The position numbers and the translations under genes are program-made. Source: Albula goreensis (taxonomy: Eukaryota > Chordata > Actinopteri > Albuliformes > Albulidae). Taken from it: DNA of 64,000 nt. The stretch spans positions 19,183,131 through 19,247,130 of the forward strand of contig CM040742.1 in assembly GCA_022829145.1 (NCBI GenBank), read 5' to 3'. The notes beneath the pieces were generated by a model. The model worked only from the letters and a program-made list of their open reading frames with translations, did not search any database and had not been told where the DNA came from. Positions 1 through 14,181 of the stretch are shown here, in pieces (positions within the stretch are counted from its first letter, which is position 1; every line of letters begins with the position of its first letter).

Positions 1-3000
1 CGGCAATGTTTTCCCTCTTTAATGGGTTGATTTGGGACGCGGAACATCTGCTTTTGGCCCCCCGTAACAATTTTGTATAGTGGTGAATCCCTGGCTATCT
101 GGCTCTGTAGAACACAGATACTGCGTTTGACAGGTGTTATGATTCAGGCTAAATTGGATGCCGAGGAATTTCTGTAAAAGGCTTATCTCCTCTAGGTCTA
201 TTTTTTATGTGACGGACTGTCAGCATGCAGTTTTTTTAGGGAGGGTTCTTTCCGGGTTCCTCTTTTTCACCAGAAGTCGATCTACATGATTGGCCCACCT
301 ACAGATTTTTTTACCTGCACAGAAAGCAAAGCAATTGCAAGGGTACCAACCTGGGTGTAGTTTTGCCCTAAAAACAGCAACAAATTCAGACCCAAGAAAC
401 CAGATGATGTGAGTTATTTGTGTAAATAGGTTGCTTAGATTGAGAAATGAAACTCTGAGTAACAATGAAAACCTGCTTGAAAAGGACCTTGGTACCAGGA
501 TTGCAGAACCCTGAGTTAGAGGATGACAAAGCCTGACGAGTTAATCTTAGCTTTTTCAGAATGTACTTCACCATTCATTTTTAATGTGCAGTCATCAAAA
601 TTCTCATCAGAAAGGTTAAGTAGGGTAAGATAATGTGAAGTGATTGCAGTAGGCCTTCTTCATGTAAAATGCCACCTCTCATTTTGAGGTGAAGCATGGT
701 TTTGTACTTTGTGCATAAATAACTGCGGTATCAGTTTCCTGTTATGTAAAAAGAAGAAAAAAGGCTGTGATTGGCTCAGGTGCTGCGGAGTTGGTCAAAT
801 GACAGGCCTGTGTGGGGGCTGCTTTGTCTGTGTGATTTGTCAGGGAAGAAGGTGGTAACTCAGAACTTAATGACCAATTAAAACAGTTGATTACAAAGGG
901 GGGTGTTGGGGGGTTGAAATTAACTCAGCACAGCCCCAGGGAAGCCCCAGTTCCAGAATATTCCTTCAGAAAGGCTTATCTGCAGTGTCCATTGGGCAGA
1001 GGTCATTACCCCACTGTCATGGCGCCGTGGGTCACCAACAGCCTCCTTCGTGGTTCAACACCCTCCTTGTGCCCCCATTGACTTTGCCTTCAGGGAACAG
1101 AGGTGTGACACAGCACTGAGGGTGCTGACATGTCCAGGAGTTTGTAGGTTTAAAATCGAGGCATGACACTGCAATTGCACCCCAGAGAAATACACCTTTA
1201 GGTCTAGGACTTGAAAATATGAAGATATAATTATCTGAACCTTGATAATTAGGGGGAACTTTGTATTTCAGGGTTATCAAGGTCTGTGTTACTAGGCATA
1301 CCATTCCTTGAAGAAAAAAGAAAAAAAGCAAGCTGTATTTCAACTTAATTTAGCTACTTATCCCAAACTGCTAGGTCTATGTGCAATGCAGTCTGTTCTT
1401 CGTTATATATATATAAGATTGTTTGACAGGTTGTTGTTGTTGTTAATACAATGCTTGGTGCCATTTCAGCATTTTATTTTTTCACAGGTTTTGTTGAGCA
1501 TTTTACTTTTTTCCAGGCTTTTTTTTTTACTGAACTAAGTAAATGCAATACATAATACAGCAGACAGTCACTTGGTTTCCTGTCATGAGGCTAAGCACAC
1601 AAGGTTGAAACAAGGACATTGAGACAGCCAGCAGTGAATACCTGCTTTCCTCTGCTTTTCCTCTGACTTCTCAGTCTCCAGAATTTCTCTGTAGTAAAGC
1701 TTCCAATATCGTTATACCCAAAATACACTGTGATATTATTTTTAGGCCATATCGTCCATAGCAGCCTGAATTGCCTCAGTGAATGTCCACCTACAGCGTA
1801 TGAATATATTTATATGTCACCCAGAATAAGGACATCTGCAGAGTGAAATAAATAATGCAAAATTGCCTCTGCCTTTTTCATCATCAGCCCGCGTCCATCA
1901 GTGTGTCGCTCAGGGCATGCTGGTTCCAAACCCCTCCCCGTTAACATTCGCTTGGCTTAGCAGCAGCCAGGCTATTAAGCAAAGCACATTTTGATAAATA
2001 GCTTGTAAATTGCCCAGTTGTTCATTTTGTTTGTTGACAATGGAAAGATTCCTGCAGACCAGTGACATGATCATTGGCGTCATTTGTGAAAACGTGAAGT
2101 GCAGTGGGTAAAATTCATCTGAGCCTCTTTTTTGTGGGCTCTAAAATCTTACTGTTACTGTATGTGGTGCCCGTTTCCAGCAGAGAGAAGGGAAAAAGCA
2201 CCATATGTAGTTCTGTCAGGCCTCTAGCACCATTTCAAAATTTCATTATGTCATTCTGTCCATTCTGTGGTACTTTAAGCCTCAGTGGACAGGAAGATTG
2301 TCATTTGGGTAAAGGTACACTGTCCCCTATGGGATACTGGAAGCCTTGCATGAACTGCAAGCTGGAAAAAAAGTCCATAGTTTTGGCAGTGGTGCTCCTG
2401 CTCCACAGAGGAAAGGCTAAAGTGAACCTTAACTTTGCATCCACAAAGCCCACGCAATATGGGCATTGTAATTGTGGTTATTGCTCATTGAAATAATGGC
2501 CATATTTCCAGATGGTTCCAGGATTTATGGTTCAGTCTGTTTGAGGATGTATATAGCATGGGTTTTGGACCGGCGGGATCATTTACTGAGCTCACACAAG
2601 CTGAAAAGAATTGGGCTGGGAAATATAGTAGAGATATTGGGAGGAACTGTGAAACTGTGGAACCATAAATTCTTGGATTTGTGGGAATCCCAGGATCTCT
2701 TGTGCAAATGTCTCACGGGCCGCATATCAAGGGGGGGCAGCTGCAGGAGCACAGCTTGTTCTCTGGCCTCGGGAGAATTATAACTAAGTCAGAGTTTGAC
2801 ACCGCTCCTTGTCAGCTCAATATATATTCGCTGTAGCTTCCCCAGTATTTCACAATATTTCCAGAATAATCTAATCCCTAGTTATATTTTGAAGTGTTTT
2901 CCTGGAAAAAGAGATTGATGGATTTAATAGCATAGACACTGGTGCTTTGCAGACTCTTCTTACTGATCATCAATTTCAAATGCATTAAAAACTGTGTACC

Positions 3001-5839
3001 AGTTGACATTTCTGGTAAATTCCAAATACTGCTGCTATTTCAGAGAGCTTAGATACCATCAATTATAATTTAAATATAGTAAAATATATAATGTCCATAT
3101 TTTAGTTGTATTTGCATGTGCATTTAGTTTCACAGCCATTTTCTATATCTATTAAAATTCCTTTGTAGATTAACTGTAGGCAAAGGCACTTGATTTAGTG
3201 ATCTCAAATGGTATTCCCTATGCATCATATGTGTTCTTTCCTCTCATTGATTTGTGGCAGTTATTCCTAAGGCATTTTCTCCACTCAAGTGATCCTGACA
3301 CTTCTGGAGCTATTGCAAGATAAAAAGAAACCTTTTTTTCTCACTGCCAAAAAACACTCCAAAGTGTACTTGCCACTTTGCTCCTCATTATGCCTGTTAT
3401 TCTGAAAAGGATTTTGGTAACGTGTGTCATGATAAAATGTACTCAGTGTCATGTTCCACCCAAAATGTATCTTCATTCTTGAATAATCACATGTAAAATG
3501 ACCACAACTGTGGTCCTGGAATGCCGCACGTGTCTCAGGTTTTTGCTCAACTTTAACAACTAGTGACATGCTTTTAAAAATTACAAGGTATTCATCATGT
3601 TATTGAAGTATGTAGTGACTATGTACTGAAGAGCATCAACAGTTAGACTCTTAATCGACCAGCTCAGATAATGACTTAGTAATGGCTTAGGCTGTCATGA
3701 AGAGCTCAGATGGACCAAAAAGCAGCAGTGTTATTAGAATTCCAGGACCAGGAGTGTTCTAGACCCTAGGCAAGTGATGGGTTAAACTGGGTCGAATGGC
3801 CCCATTCTTATAGTTACTGTATTTTGTGCTTTATTTTATGAAATTTTGGTCCAGAGCACAACTTCACGTTAGTATCTATGCTGGGTTGAATGGCCCCAAT
3901 CTTATAGTTACTTTATTTTGTGCTTTATTTTATGAAATTTTGGTCCAGAGCACAACTTCACGTCAGTATCTATGCTGGGTTGAATGGCCCCATTCTTATA
4001 GTTACTTTATTTTGTGCTTTATTTTATGAAATTTTCATCCAGAGCACAACTTCACGTTAGTATCTATGTTCCCACTTTTCGGTCCACATCAAGAGCATTT
4101 TCTCAATTCAAGTTTGACATTTTAAGGAGAGGGGTGGGGTGGGGTGGAGTGACGGGGAGCCATGGTCGCTGTGGGGAAAATGGATATGACTTGTCTTCAA
4201 ACTGGATACGACTTGTCTGCAGAGCACATGACAGGGCATGTTTTTTGGAGATCTAGATTGTGTGCAGGACTGAATTCCCCCTCCCCAAACATGCATGGAT
4301 AAAACATGCCAGTCTGTCGTTTCTTTTTCACAAAAGTGAAGAACTGCAAAGGTAACCAAAATCAAAGTGACAATTTCTCAGAAAGAGTGGCAAGCGGCAA
4401 CTGGTGATGTAGTGTTCTATAAATACCCTCCGACTGTTATTTATACTGTGCTTTCTTGCCCTAATTTCTCTGCGCATCCTGTGGCGCTGTAGTGATTGAA
4501 TTGTCAAGCAGGGGGAGCCGCAGTTAGCCTGGCATTGGCAAGGTGATTTAAAGAAGGCATAAACTAGGACATGGATTGGATTCTATGTTTTAATCCACAG
4601 GCACTGTGTGCCCACTAACTCAGAGTTATGTAAGACCCCTTCAGTGGCAAGAGGTGCAAGGCTAATTTATCCTCTCTGTGTGAAGTCACCGGAGCTGGTG
4701 GCGGGGTGGAATAGAAAGACCACATGGTTGTATTGCACATTTTCAAGGTCCTGTAATTCCTTTCTCTTCTTTGCGTTCGGTTCAAAGGAAGAAGAGAAAC
4801 AGTTTCTCTCGTATTAGGGAGGAACGTGACAGATATCAACCCATTCTGCAAGTCATTAAAATGTGGGATCAAGGTATTGCATTACTTTGTCAGCAAGCTC
4901 ACAGGTCTAAGAGGAAGTGACACATTGTGATTACAACCACGTTTCTGTCTGCAGAGCTCTTAATTAACTAGAAAACTAATATTCTTCCATGGTTCAGTGT
5001 TAACCTCATAATATTTTCTTGAGACTCTAATGATGCAGCTGCTTGCTGAAGTAGACACTAGAGTTCTCTCTCCCATGTTAATTATATTAGAAATCTTTAC
5101 CAGCCAGCTTTATCATTAACCATATCACATTATTAGCTTTATCTGAATCATGACAAAGACTTCAAAAGAATGAATTGTACAGATCTCCTCTAAAGTGGTT
5201 ACAGCACGCAGTGTCATTAAGTTGCATTATATGCACTTAGATTTGGGATACTACAGCTATCTGATAGGCGTTTACTTGAGAATCTGACGTTAGATTTTGA
5301 TTGCAAGTATAATTTGCTTAATGAAGGCCCACACAAGGGTGGGTTTTCATTAAGTAGGGAAAGGAGTCTTTGTCTGTGTTGGAGTAGGGATTTACTGAAG
5401 CAATTTCAGAAGAGATTATGGACCTCAACAATGATGTAAGGCCAACCCTGGTGCTGAGGATTGATTTCCGGCAAAAATCTTATTGGTTATCACTATAACT
5501 TTAATTCAGACAGTAATTCAATAATACAATTATGTTTTTTTTTTATTTTCCATTTCTTATCTAGTATCTTCATAGCATCTTCATATGCAGTACTAAATTT
5601 GTTGTTGGACATCATATCATTCATCAAGTACATTGTTATTCCATTGGCGGTTAATTTTGCGAATTGAACGGAATGTTTCTTAAATTTTGTATAATTTTCT
5701 TAAGTTGCATTTTTATAGCAGTGGTCACTACTGATACAGGACACCAACCCCATGCTATAGTCATGCTCTGAAACAGGATCCCAAGTGTTTGACCAGGGCT
5801 AGAAGTTCCCGAACTGAACCTATTCTCTACCACTTTCAG
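1..5839 (+). other. Intron 4 of gabrb2 (partial), non-coding
   Basis: No exon could be recognised in this stretch. I looked for the beta-subunit exon that precedes ITTTAAC (the 221-bp family exon encoding the early ligand-binding strands) and did not find it, so at least 5.8 kb of intron lies before exon 5. The sequence is AT-rich, with a 94-bp tandem triplication at 3787-4069. The open frames here are short, lack family motifs and overlap on opposite strands, as expected by chance. Confidence 0.7.
3787..4069. repeat. 94-bp tandem repeat, three copies
   Basis: Anchors TGGCCCC occur at 3797, 3891 and 3985, exactly 94 bp apart. The unit runs through TTATAGTTACT, TTTGTGCTTTATTTTATGAA and CAGAGCACAACTTCACG. 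Copies differ by only a few substitutions, so the expansion looks recent. It lies inside an intron and the frames it opens are a by-product of the repeat. Confidence 0.9.
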
Positions 5840-5922
5840 GATCACCACCACTGCAGCTTGCATGATGGACCTCAGACGCTACCCACTGGATGAGCAGAAC
5901 TGCACTCTGGAGATTGAAAGCT
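5840..5922 (+). CDS. gabrb2: gabrb2 exon 5: Cys-loop of the ligand-binding domain
   Basis: This 83-bp exon encodes (R)[20 protein letters not shown] followed by CTLEIES. The first base completes an arginine codon and the last base starts the tyrosine codon finished by exon 6. It is bounded by CCACTTTCAG before and GTGAGT after. The two cysteines 14 residues apart are the signature Cys-loop disulfide that couples agonist binding to channel gating. The N-C-T sequon within it is the family N-glycosylation site next to the second cysteine. The length equals that of the corresponding exon in vertebrate GABA-A beta genes. The sequence alone does not separate beta-2 from beta-3. The assignment comes from later exons in the same order and strand. 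Confidence 0.96.
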
Positions 5923-7668
5923 GTGAGTTTGCCACCACCTCCACCATTCACCTGTCAGATCTGGGAAAACTTAAAGAAACAGAAGTACCACCTTGTGTTT
6001 GTTCCACCAGTGCACTAAACTAGCTTACACAAGTGAGCTTTTACCAGGATAAAGAGTTGTGCTAATTTGTGAGTTCAGCTACTTTTATTCATGGGTTGAA
6101 CATATACAGGGTAGTAATTCTACTTTCTGAAGCAAGGGTTTTAAAACACTGCCTCATCTTATGCTGGGTGTACACCTCACAATTTTACCTTTACAAAGCC
6201 CCAAAAACTCTTTTCCACAAACTTCAAATCTTCAGCAAAGAATGATCGGCATGTCATCATCTATTTTGAGTGAGGGAAAGATGCCTCAATGAAAAGATCG
6301 AACTCCCAGTCTCTGGGATGCTAACATCCTTCTCTGTGTTTTGGCCAGGGCTTGCCTAGTTTGAATAGTATTGCAAGACGATGTGGCAAAAACTGCTGTT
6401 AGCAGTCAGTGGTGTTGGGTGGACATTTCTCTGAAACAAAAACAAGGGAGGAAAAATACATGCTTAATACTCTTGGCATGGACTCAAACTCAAGATATCA
6501 AGAGAGATCTTGGGCAGTCACAGGGCCATCTCCTGTAACCATTGATCAAGTAGTCTGAGCACACTCAAAGCAACACAATGATTTTAACCAGTGAAATGTT
6601 GTAATGCAAGAAGTTTCCCACAGTCAGGATTTTTAAAGTCATGTAGCGTATCCCTATAAATTATGCAATCATCCATCCAAATGGTCCAGAGAGGGGTCTT
6701 GTTTCACTCTGTTCCCTGAACAACCATGAATGTCCTCCAAGACCACATGGTCTTTCTTTATTTGGTTTCATCGGGGTTTGTTCTTTGGTTGCATCCTTAA
6801 ATTATAATGAGGCTACTCTTCCTCTGATGACATGAACATCATCAACACAAAGAACTTAAATGGAGGGAAACACAGTGTACAAGAACATGTAGTAGCAAGA
6901 GATAGTATTAACGATGTTGCATTTTACCCAGTCTGACACTAATTCCTAAGGCATGGAAATCAAATATATTCAGCTTCAACTCTTTTTTGTAGAGGAAGCA
7001 TTGTTGCTGGAGAATAAAAAGAATGTGGACAAAGAGAATTTTGTACTGTTGGATGGCAGGGTCTTCTGTTTATCTGCCTTATTAAACATCAATCCACGGT
7101 ATTATCCTATTCAAATTATGTCAATTTTCTCATATCTGGTTGATAAGCATTGTTTATAGAGGAAGTAATTAGTGTGCATGCGACTTTGCTGAAACCATGA
7201 ATAATTTCCTATTGTGGGGCATTATTTGCATGGAGCAGGAACTCAAGATAACTGTAAGGTGTTCTCACATCAATTTGCCATCAGCACGGTCAGCGTGCAG
7301 CAGAACCCTCTCCTTTTTCCCTCAGTGGCAAGGTCAGAGGGGTGGAGCCCATCTCTTTGTCTGCGTGTTGATTGCAGGTACAGTAAGAGTGAAACACGTA
7401 ACCACCTCATGACCAAGGACGAATAGCACTGTACAACACAGCAGCACCTGCACATCAAAAGGGATTACAGTCAAAAGCTGTGTCTGGAGTCAGAATTACT
7501 TGACCTACAACAGTATATGCATTTATTTCATGTAAATCTGAAATCTATCATGAAAAACAAAATGGACTTATTTTCAGTTTTTTTTTTCCACTTTTTCCAA
7601 AATTCCAACTCTGATTGACTCTTGCCTCAATAGTTGACTCTCTCAATAGTTTGATAATTAGTTGTAAT

Positions 7669-7703
7669 CATGGAAATCCATGTTTTGTTCATGGAAATCC
7701 ATG
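7669..7703. repeat. Two copies of the palindrome CATGGAAATCCATG
   Basis: The 14-nt sequence CATGGAAATCCATG, itself an inverted repeat around a central AA, occurs at 7669-7682 and again at 7690-7703. It could be a dimeric protein-binding site or chance. There is no other context to decide. Confidence 0.6.
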
Positions 7704-10110
7704 GAAATGTTCAGTGTTTGGTTTGGTATACCAACTGTACTGGCACAAAATGGCATCACACGAAAGCACACTTCCATAAATCTGTGGTTCTTTATCTTAT
7801 TGTGCTGAATCAGTCTAAAGACTTCAATAATTATATTGATTATAATCATTCAAATTAATTTCTTCACATTACCAAGCCAGAATTAAATCCAATAGTTTGC
7901 GTGACTGACAGTTATCACCTATTCTTCATCTGCCACAACAGCTCAGTAAACCTGCATGTCTCTGTATATATGTCCAATCACTGTGAATATACCACACCAC
8001 ACTTTTCTCAGTGTTCATCTTTTATGATGGAACTCCATATTTATACAGCAAGGTGATCTTTCTAGGAGGGTACCTTGAAGGGAAGGTGATTCTTTGCTCC
8101 AACAAATACATTCATTTACTGCCTTCCTGCAATTGAAAGAATATATGTTGCAACTGGGTGGCTGAGTATTGTCAGGAGTCCAAGGAGAGTGGTTCAGAAT
8201 ACCTTCAGAAACAAGTCTCAAATACTGTGGTGTAGAAACTGAGTAAGTAGTGCCATGCTTGTAGGTCCCTAACAACCACAAACGATAAAAAATATTTTTA
8301 ATGGAAGGACAGGACACAAGATTCACCAAGGCCACATATTCCAAAAAGTGACTCAAGGGAAAACATATAATCAAACCTAATTGGACCTAAAAGGATTCTG
8401 TCAAGTATATAAAGCATGGCTATGAAGGTTAGTTAAATGAAGGTCGTCCAAAACCACTGTGTACAGAAGAAGGGAAAAGCCGTTACATCTGTAACGAAAA
8501 AGTACAGAAATTCCTGTGAGGAGGGATGGAGGAGCACCAAAAAATGATGGAATGCATGGTAACTCTGCGCAAATCCTGCTCCCTAAGTCAGTGACTGGGG
8601 GATTGCTTACTTCAGCATCAGCTGTGTGGAGCAAATTTTTAATGTGGCTCCTAATAAAAGTTGAAAACCACACAAGGCCCTCTCCGTTTTATCTTTGTTC
8701 CTGTAGTCATGACTCGTGGAATGGCAATGTGAGGGTTGCTCCACCACAGATTGGTTCTGTTTGATCTGAGAGCCGGCTGTCAGTCTTGCAGCCCTCGCCA
8801 AGGTTTCTATGGAGATCCTTCTCACGTCACAACTTTCGTCTCTGGCTCCCCTCTCCTCCTTTCTATCTCACTTCTCTCCAGTGAACAAGGTTTGTTTGAT
8901 CCACCCGGATCTTGCTACAAATCTGTGCAACAAACCCGGAGAATACAGTAAAAGGGAACATATGAGTTTTGACTATATCATGTCATCCAAAGACAGAATT
9001 ATTGGTGGGATTTGCCTGCTGCGTACTTACTTCAAAGCTGCAAGCTCCACGACCAGTGGACACTTCCCATTGCTTTGGATTCCATTCTTCTTTCTTTTGT
9101 TAAAATTATAACTTGTTCATAAAATACCAAATACCTGAAAAGAACTATGAAGAGCAACAGTAGAAATATCAATATCAAGGGGCATAATGAAAATCATAAT
9201 TTGAATCTCTTCTGCAAAGGAATGTTGAAAAGTTAAATTGCGTACTGATGGAGACACTCCTCTGCAATGCTAATAGATTCAGAACCCACATGGAGGGTGA
9301 GAGGTTGACCAGACAGGCTGATGTGTCACTGCCTCTACTGGTACAATTGCCTCTGGTGTCCACAGAGGATGACAAACATGTTTTTAAGCTACAGTCTGCC
9401 CCCCGGGAGTCTGTTTTGTATGTCCACTGTCTTCTTCTGGCATGACTCACACAGAGTGAAAGAGGGAGATGTGAAATTGCACAGTATATCAGTAGGTTGG
9501 GTATGTGGCAGCTTTCAATTTATCATATTCAGACCTAATGGAGGACTACCCAAGAGAATAATATTGATATATTATGGCATAAGAATATTTATAGCAGGGG
9601 ACAATTCAACATAATCTAGCATTATCATTTGTCCTCCTTGACTTGTATTTGGGACTGGCCAAAATAGTTGACAATATCACTTTTTGTCAAATTTTATTGA
9701 ATTATCCCTGAAAGTGATATAAAAGAATACCATGTAATGTCTAAATTCCTGAAGTGTCTTCACTTTTCACTGGTTTTCCATTCCCATGGAAACCTTTTCC
9801 CCTCCATTGTAAGTCTGGTATGGAATTGCACTACATAGGCTGTATTCATTTTACAAACTGAAACCGTGAGGTGTGCAATCTAGTACGTCCTGCAAGATGA
9901 TCTCATTCAAACATCAATTATCAAGAAATGTTTTTTGCTTTCCCTTGTTACATAGATGGTGAGTAAGGTTTACTCTTTTTTGTTTTAAAAGTATTCTCAG
10001 TTGGTTGTCTCCAGGCTGCTGCTTTCATCTTTGCCATTCCATCATAAGCTCTCTGTACAGACCTAGCCCTATCAGCAATGTATCATCTGTCAAACATTAA
10101 GAAATGCTTT

Positions 10111-10174
10111 GGGTGTGGGTGTGTGGGTATGTAGAAGTATGTGTGTGAATGTATATGTACATATGTGAGTGTTT

Positions 10175-10205
<31 letters not shown>
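10111..10205. repeat. GT-rich microsatellite
   Basis: A GT-rich degenerate tract ends in a pure (GT) run from about 10181 to 10205. It is intronic. The open frames on both strands here translate as alternating Val/Cys or Thr/His and are not genes. Confidence 0.95.
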
Positions 10206-10752
10206 AACATGCACCAGTGGTTGTGCATATGCTTGCATGTAACACATATGGGCATGCATGCATGTATACATGTGTATGTGTTTACCCGTTTGATTTGATT
10301 AACTATAATAGTGTTTTTCATCAGTTCCACCATTCCGAACCAAGAGTTAGTTTCCATGCCTACGGTGGGATTCACCACCGTACTCCATCCACGTCGGTTG
10401 ACAACGTGAACATATAAGGAACGTGGCTCATTTTTCTGGGCCACATTGGAGGGCTCACCACACTAAATGTGTGGGTGTGTAGGAGGTTTTATTTCTGACA
10501 CTGTCCCTGACTCACTCATCATTCAGTACCACCTCCCCCACTTCCTGCTGTGGCAAAGCCAGTTCTTATGCACTTAATATGTAGGCATCATTTAAAAAAA
10601 TAATACTGAACACAGTCAACCTCTACACTGATGCTGTCACTCATCAGTGTCTTTCAAACAACAGTGGCATTGGGACGAGTCGATGACTGTATGTTGCATC
10701 CTGAACTTGAAAACCTGAATCTGCTTTGTATCATTGCTGGTTTCCTGTCATG

Positions 10753-10836
10753 TACACAGAGATGCAAGAAGTAAATAGACAGTCTTAGCTTTATCAAACA
10801 CTGTTGGTGTCTATTTACTTCCTGCATGTCTCTGTA
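10753..10836. repeat. Imperfect 28-bp inverted repeat
   Basis: The arm at 10753-10780 (TACACAGAGATGCAAGAAGT followed by AAATAGAC) is matched in reverse complement by 10809-10836 with only a few mismatches. The loop is 28 nt. The intron transcript could fold into a hairpin of roughly 28 bp. It may be a remnant of a small inverted-repeat element. No target-site duplication was identified. Confidence 0.75.
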
Positions 10837-11459
10837 TGTAGCTCAGTACAACCTGTATCAATGTCACAGAGTTGCAGCCAGAGTATTCATGACATGGTGA
10901 ACCAAATCCGTCAACAAGAGGGGTATTTGACTCCACTCAATGGTGCCCTAGATAGCTGGTCCAAAAAGGGGTTGAAACCTGAATATTGTGAGGGAATTCA
11001 CATTCAATGGAAGACTCTGTGGATCCAAGGAAAGGCGCATCAAAGTTAGGTGTAGCTGTCTATGGTGCAATGCATCACATTTCAAATTGTTAAAATTGTT
11101 AAAAATTACACACGGTTTCTGTAAAATGAATAAAAAAATAAGTATCTCTCCCTTCCATCTGAGGCCTGCATGAATTGGGGCAGTTGGGGAGGGTTTGTGG
11201 GAGGGAGGGGGCTTGGGGATGGTGTTTTTCTAGCTCTGTCCATGAAAGCCTCACAATGCGGAAATGCCCTCAGGGGGCCAGAGATCAGCTGTATGTGTGA
11301 CTTCAGACCCCTTGTGTCACAGCCAGAATGGCCATTCAGAGACTGAGAGCACACTCTGTACTCTGAAGAATTAAAACACCTGCCCAGTTTCTAGCCTGTG
11401 AGGTTTTTTTTTACTGAAAGACTCTTTTTTTCCCCCATGACAGCTTTTGAAAGAGATTG

Positions 11460-11770
11460 CCTTAAAATATATCTTTCTTTTTTAGGGCAGCAGAAAACAT
11501 TAGCCGCCATTATATCAGACATAATTACGCCACTGGCTGTGGTTTTGTTTGTTGGTGCAGATGCTTTTTAGCCGTTTTTACAAGGTTTGTCAAGGGTAGA
11601 GTCACAGTGATGGGCCAAAAGTAGCTATTATCGCCATGGTTGCTGCTCCCCTTTGGTGCGCAATAAATGTATGCCTTCAAACAGTGGCAAGAAAAATTAA
11701 TGAAATCTGGATTGATTAAGGTTACTTAGACACAGCTGTTAATATTTTCAGTGTAATAATTGCACTCTTA
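11460..11770. promoter_or_regulatory. Possible conserved non-coding element in intron 5
   Basis: This unique-looking stretch has balanced composition and many short AT-core motifs (ATAATTACGCC, TAGCCGCCATTATA, CGCCATGGTTGC). It differs in texture from the AT-rich and simple-repeat sequence around it. The call rests on texture alone. No function can be read from the sequence. Confidence 0.25.
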
Positions 11771-13970
11771 CATAACCTGCCCACAGCGGCCAGTATTTCC
11801 TTCGCAGGCAGTCACCGAGCATGGAAATGAGCAACTACTGGGAACTTTTTTTGCCAGTATGGATCTGTAAAATGGGAGTAAAATAGGTCTGAGCAGTTTG
11901 TATATTTCCTTCCGGAGAAAAGATCCCTTTGATTGTACTTTCCTCATTCAGATCAGATGGGAAGATCATAGCATGTACTGCTGGACTGTAAGATGGTTTA
12001 ATTGGACAACCAGAAACGAGATTAAAGGAACTTCAAACCGCCAATATCAAAAATTAATTTGCGCTGCGTATAACAGAGACATATGGAGCACATGATGGGG
12101 AATAGACGGATGCTGTCGAGTGCTCCACACACAGGGCTTCACTCTGTTGGTTGAATTCATCAGACACATTTGAAATTCCCACAGTATGCATCTTTAAGTG
12201 CGCAGCTCATACAACACAAACACAGAGTGGACCTCAGAATAACTGTCGTGTCCTGAGAAGTTAGCCTGTACAAGTACATTATGTTTTCTGTAATTGTTGT
12301 GGAAGCTTAGTGGGCTTATCAGGGGGAAGTGTCAGGTGGCTGTGGTGCTCTGATGATATGTTGTGGTCACGGTGTTTTGCATCCATTCATGCATCATATA
12401 ACATGTGTAATAATTCATCATGTGTCTTTCCTTTGATAATTATATAAAAGGGAGTTTCCACATTCTGAATTTCCTCTCCAACTTCTAAAACAAGACTTGT
12501 CTATTTATATCTCATGCCTGGATGGTTTTTTCATGGATAATTTCATTTGACAAAAAAGTTTGATAAAATCCACTGTTTTATATTTGTTTTTTGAACATTG
12601 GTCTGCTTTATGGACAGACTGGAAAGATGAAGATCAGAACATTTTCCAGTTGTTAATGTACTTATGCACTTTTCAGTATGTCAGTGTTTAACTGTTGTGT
12701 TTTAGAGCCTGCCATAAAAGACCCACCGATCTGGAGGTAAATTATTTACTCTGGCACAGTGGGGTTTTTTTTTCGTTCAGTTCAGGCAGAAGTCAGTTCA
12801 GGGCATGAGTTCTGGGTCTGTCTTATGACCTTTTGCATCCTGAGGAGGATTTGGCTGACTGAAGGGTGTAGTTATCGATTTTTTACCATTTTCTTCCCTT
12901 CCCTTCGAGTTGAAGTCAACATGGAGTCCCAGGGATTCTGCCCGGATCCAGCACAGTGATGTAAGAGGGATGACAGCTATGGAGGTGAAGGATAATGTAT
13001 AAAGTCAGGCTCAATGGCACAGAAACAATGGAGTTAATGGTATCTGAGAGTCAGGCAGACATGACGACTAAATGTGAGGCTTTTCTCGCAGCAATCAAAG
13101 TGTGCTTGTTACATATCCTCTTCGGTAATGCTTCCTCTGAACCGTGCAATGAGACAAACCCTTGCAAGAGATACTGACCACAGGTTAAATCTGTACAGTA
13201 AGACAATGCACCATTACAATGTAGATTGGCAGGGTCATGATTGTTCATCACTTTATTGCAATCACCATGACAACACTGACAAATGAACTGAAATAAAGTT
13301 GCTGGGGTGGGTTTGTCAGATATTCATTCTGTAGGAACTGTTCTGGCTTTTTTTACATTACAGTAGAAAAACCTCAAAGGGCCAGACTCAATAAATTTAA
13401 GGATATTCCCTGTTCTGTGGAGCTGAACGAAGTGAGAATAAAAGAGAAGGTACTCTTTGAAATTGAAGAAAAAAAGTATTTTCTTTCATGATGCTGCTTG
13501 GAATTTATTTCACTGCAGATGAACAGATAATCTCAACCATAAAGAAAAAAGAAGGCAAAAACATTTGCAGTCATTGATTATCTCCTATCAGTTAGTAGAA
13601 ACTATGCTGTTCTGTGAGATACCAGAGAGCACTATGATAAGAAAATGACAAAATGGTGGTCTTTGCACAGCATTGAGACAATTCAAGATGCAACATACCT
13701 CTCTGCATCGAAGAAACTGTCATTTCTCACTTTGTAATTTTCCACAAAGGAGTGTATGCATATGGAATATTAAAAACCAGTTACTGGAAAAATAAAACTT
13801 AATTATTCATAGCATGTAGGCTAAATAGGTCACTGGCTCTAATTATAAGATGCAGGCAGAGGCAGAGGGAGAGGTAGAGGAGAAAAGCCCATGTGGAGTG
13901 GATCAGTGATGCTGAGGGAAAACTTGCCAGGAACCAGCAGTGTATCTACTGGTTAAAAGGCCCTGATGTA

Positions 13971-14181
13971 GGCCCACACACACACACACAAATGCACACA
14001 CACACGTGCACGCTTACACACATTACAATACACAAGCTTGCTCTTGCACATACACATACAGGGTCACATATATAATAAAACACTAGCACTCCCTTGCCCA
14101 CGCAAATCCACATATATAGAGACACATTTCATTATTAGACAAGCACAGTTTTGCACACACACACACACGCACACACACACT
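13971..14181. repeat. CA microsatellite tracts
   Basis: Two CA-rich runs, about 13971-14070 (interrupted) and 14153-14181, are separated by unique sequence. They are intronic simple repeats. Confidence 0.9.

Noticed and set aside
2104-2496. 130-codon open frame upstream of exon 5
   Set aside because: Cys-rich chance frame, overlapped by an opposite-strand frame, with no similarity to beta-subunit exons.
1-5839. Search for exon 4 of gabrb2
   Set aside because: No segment encodes the expected ligand-binding strands. It must lie upstream of the window.
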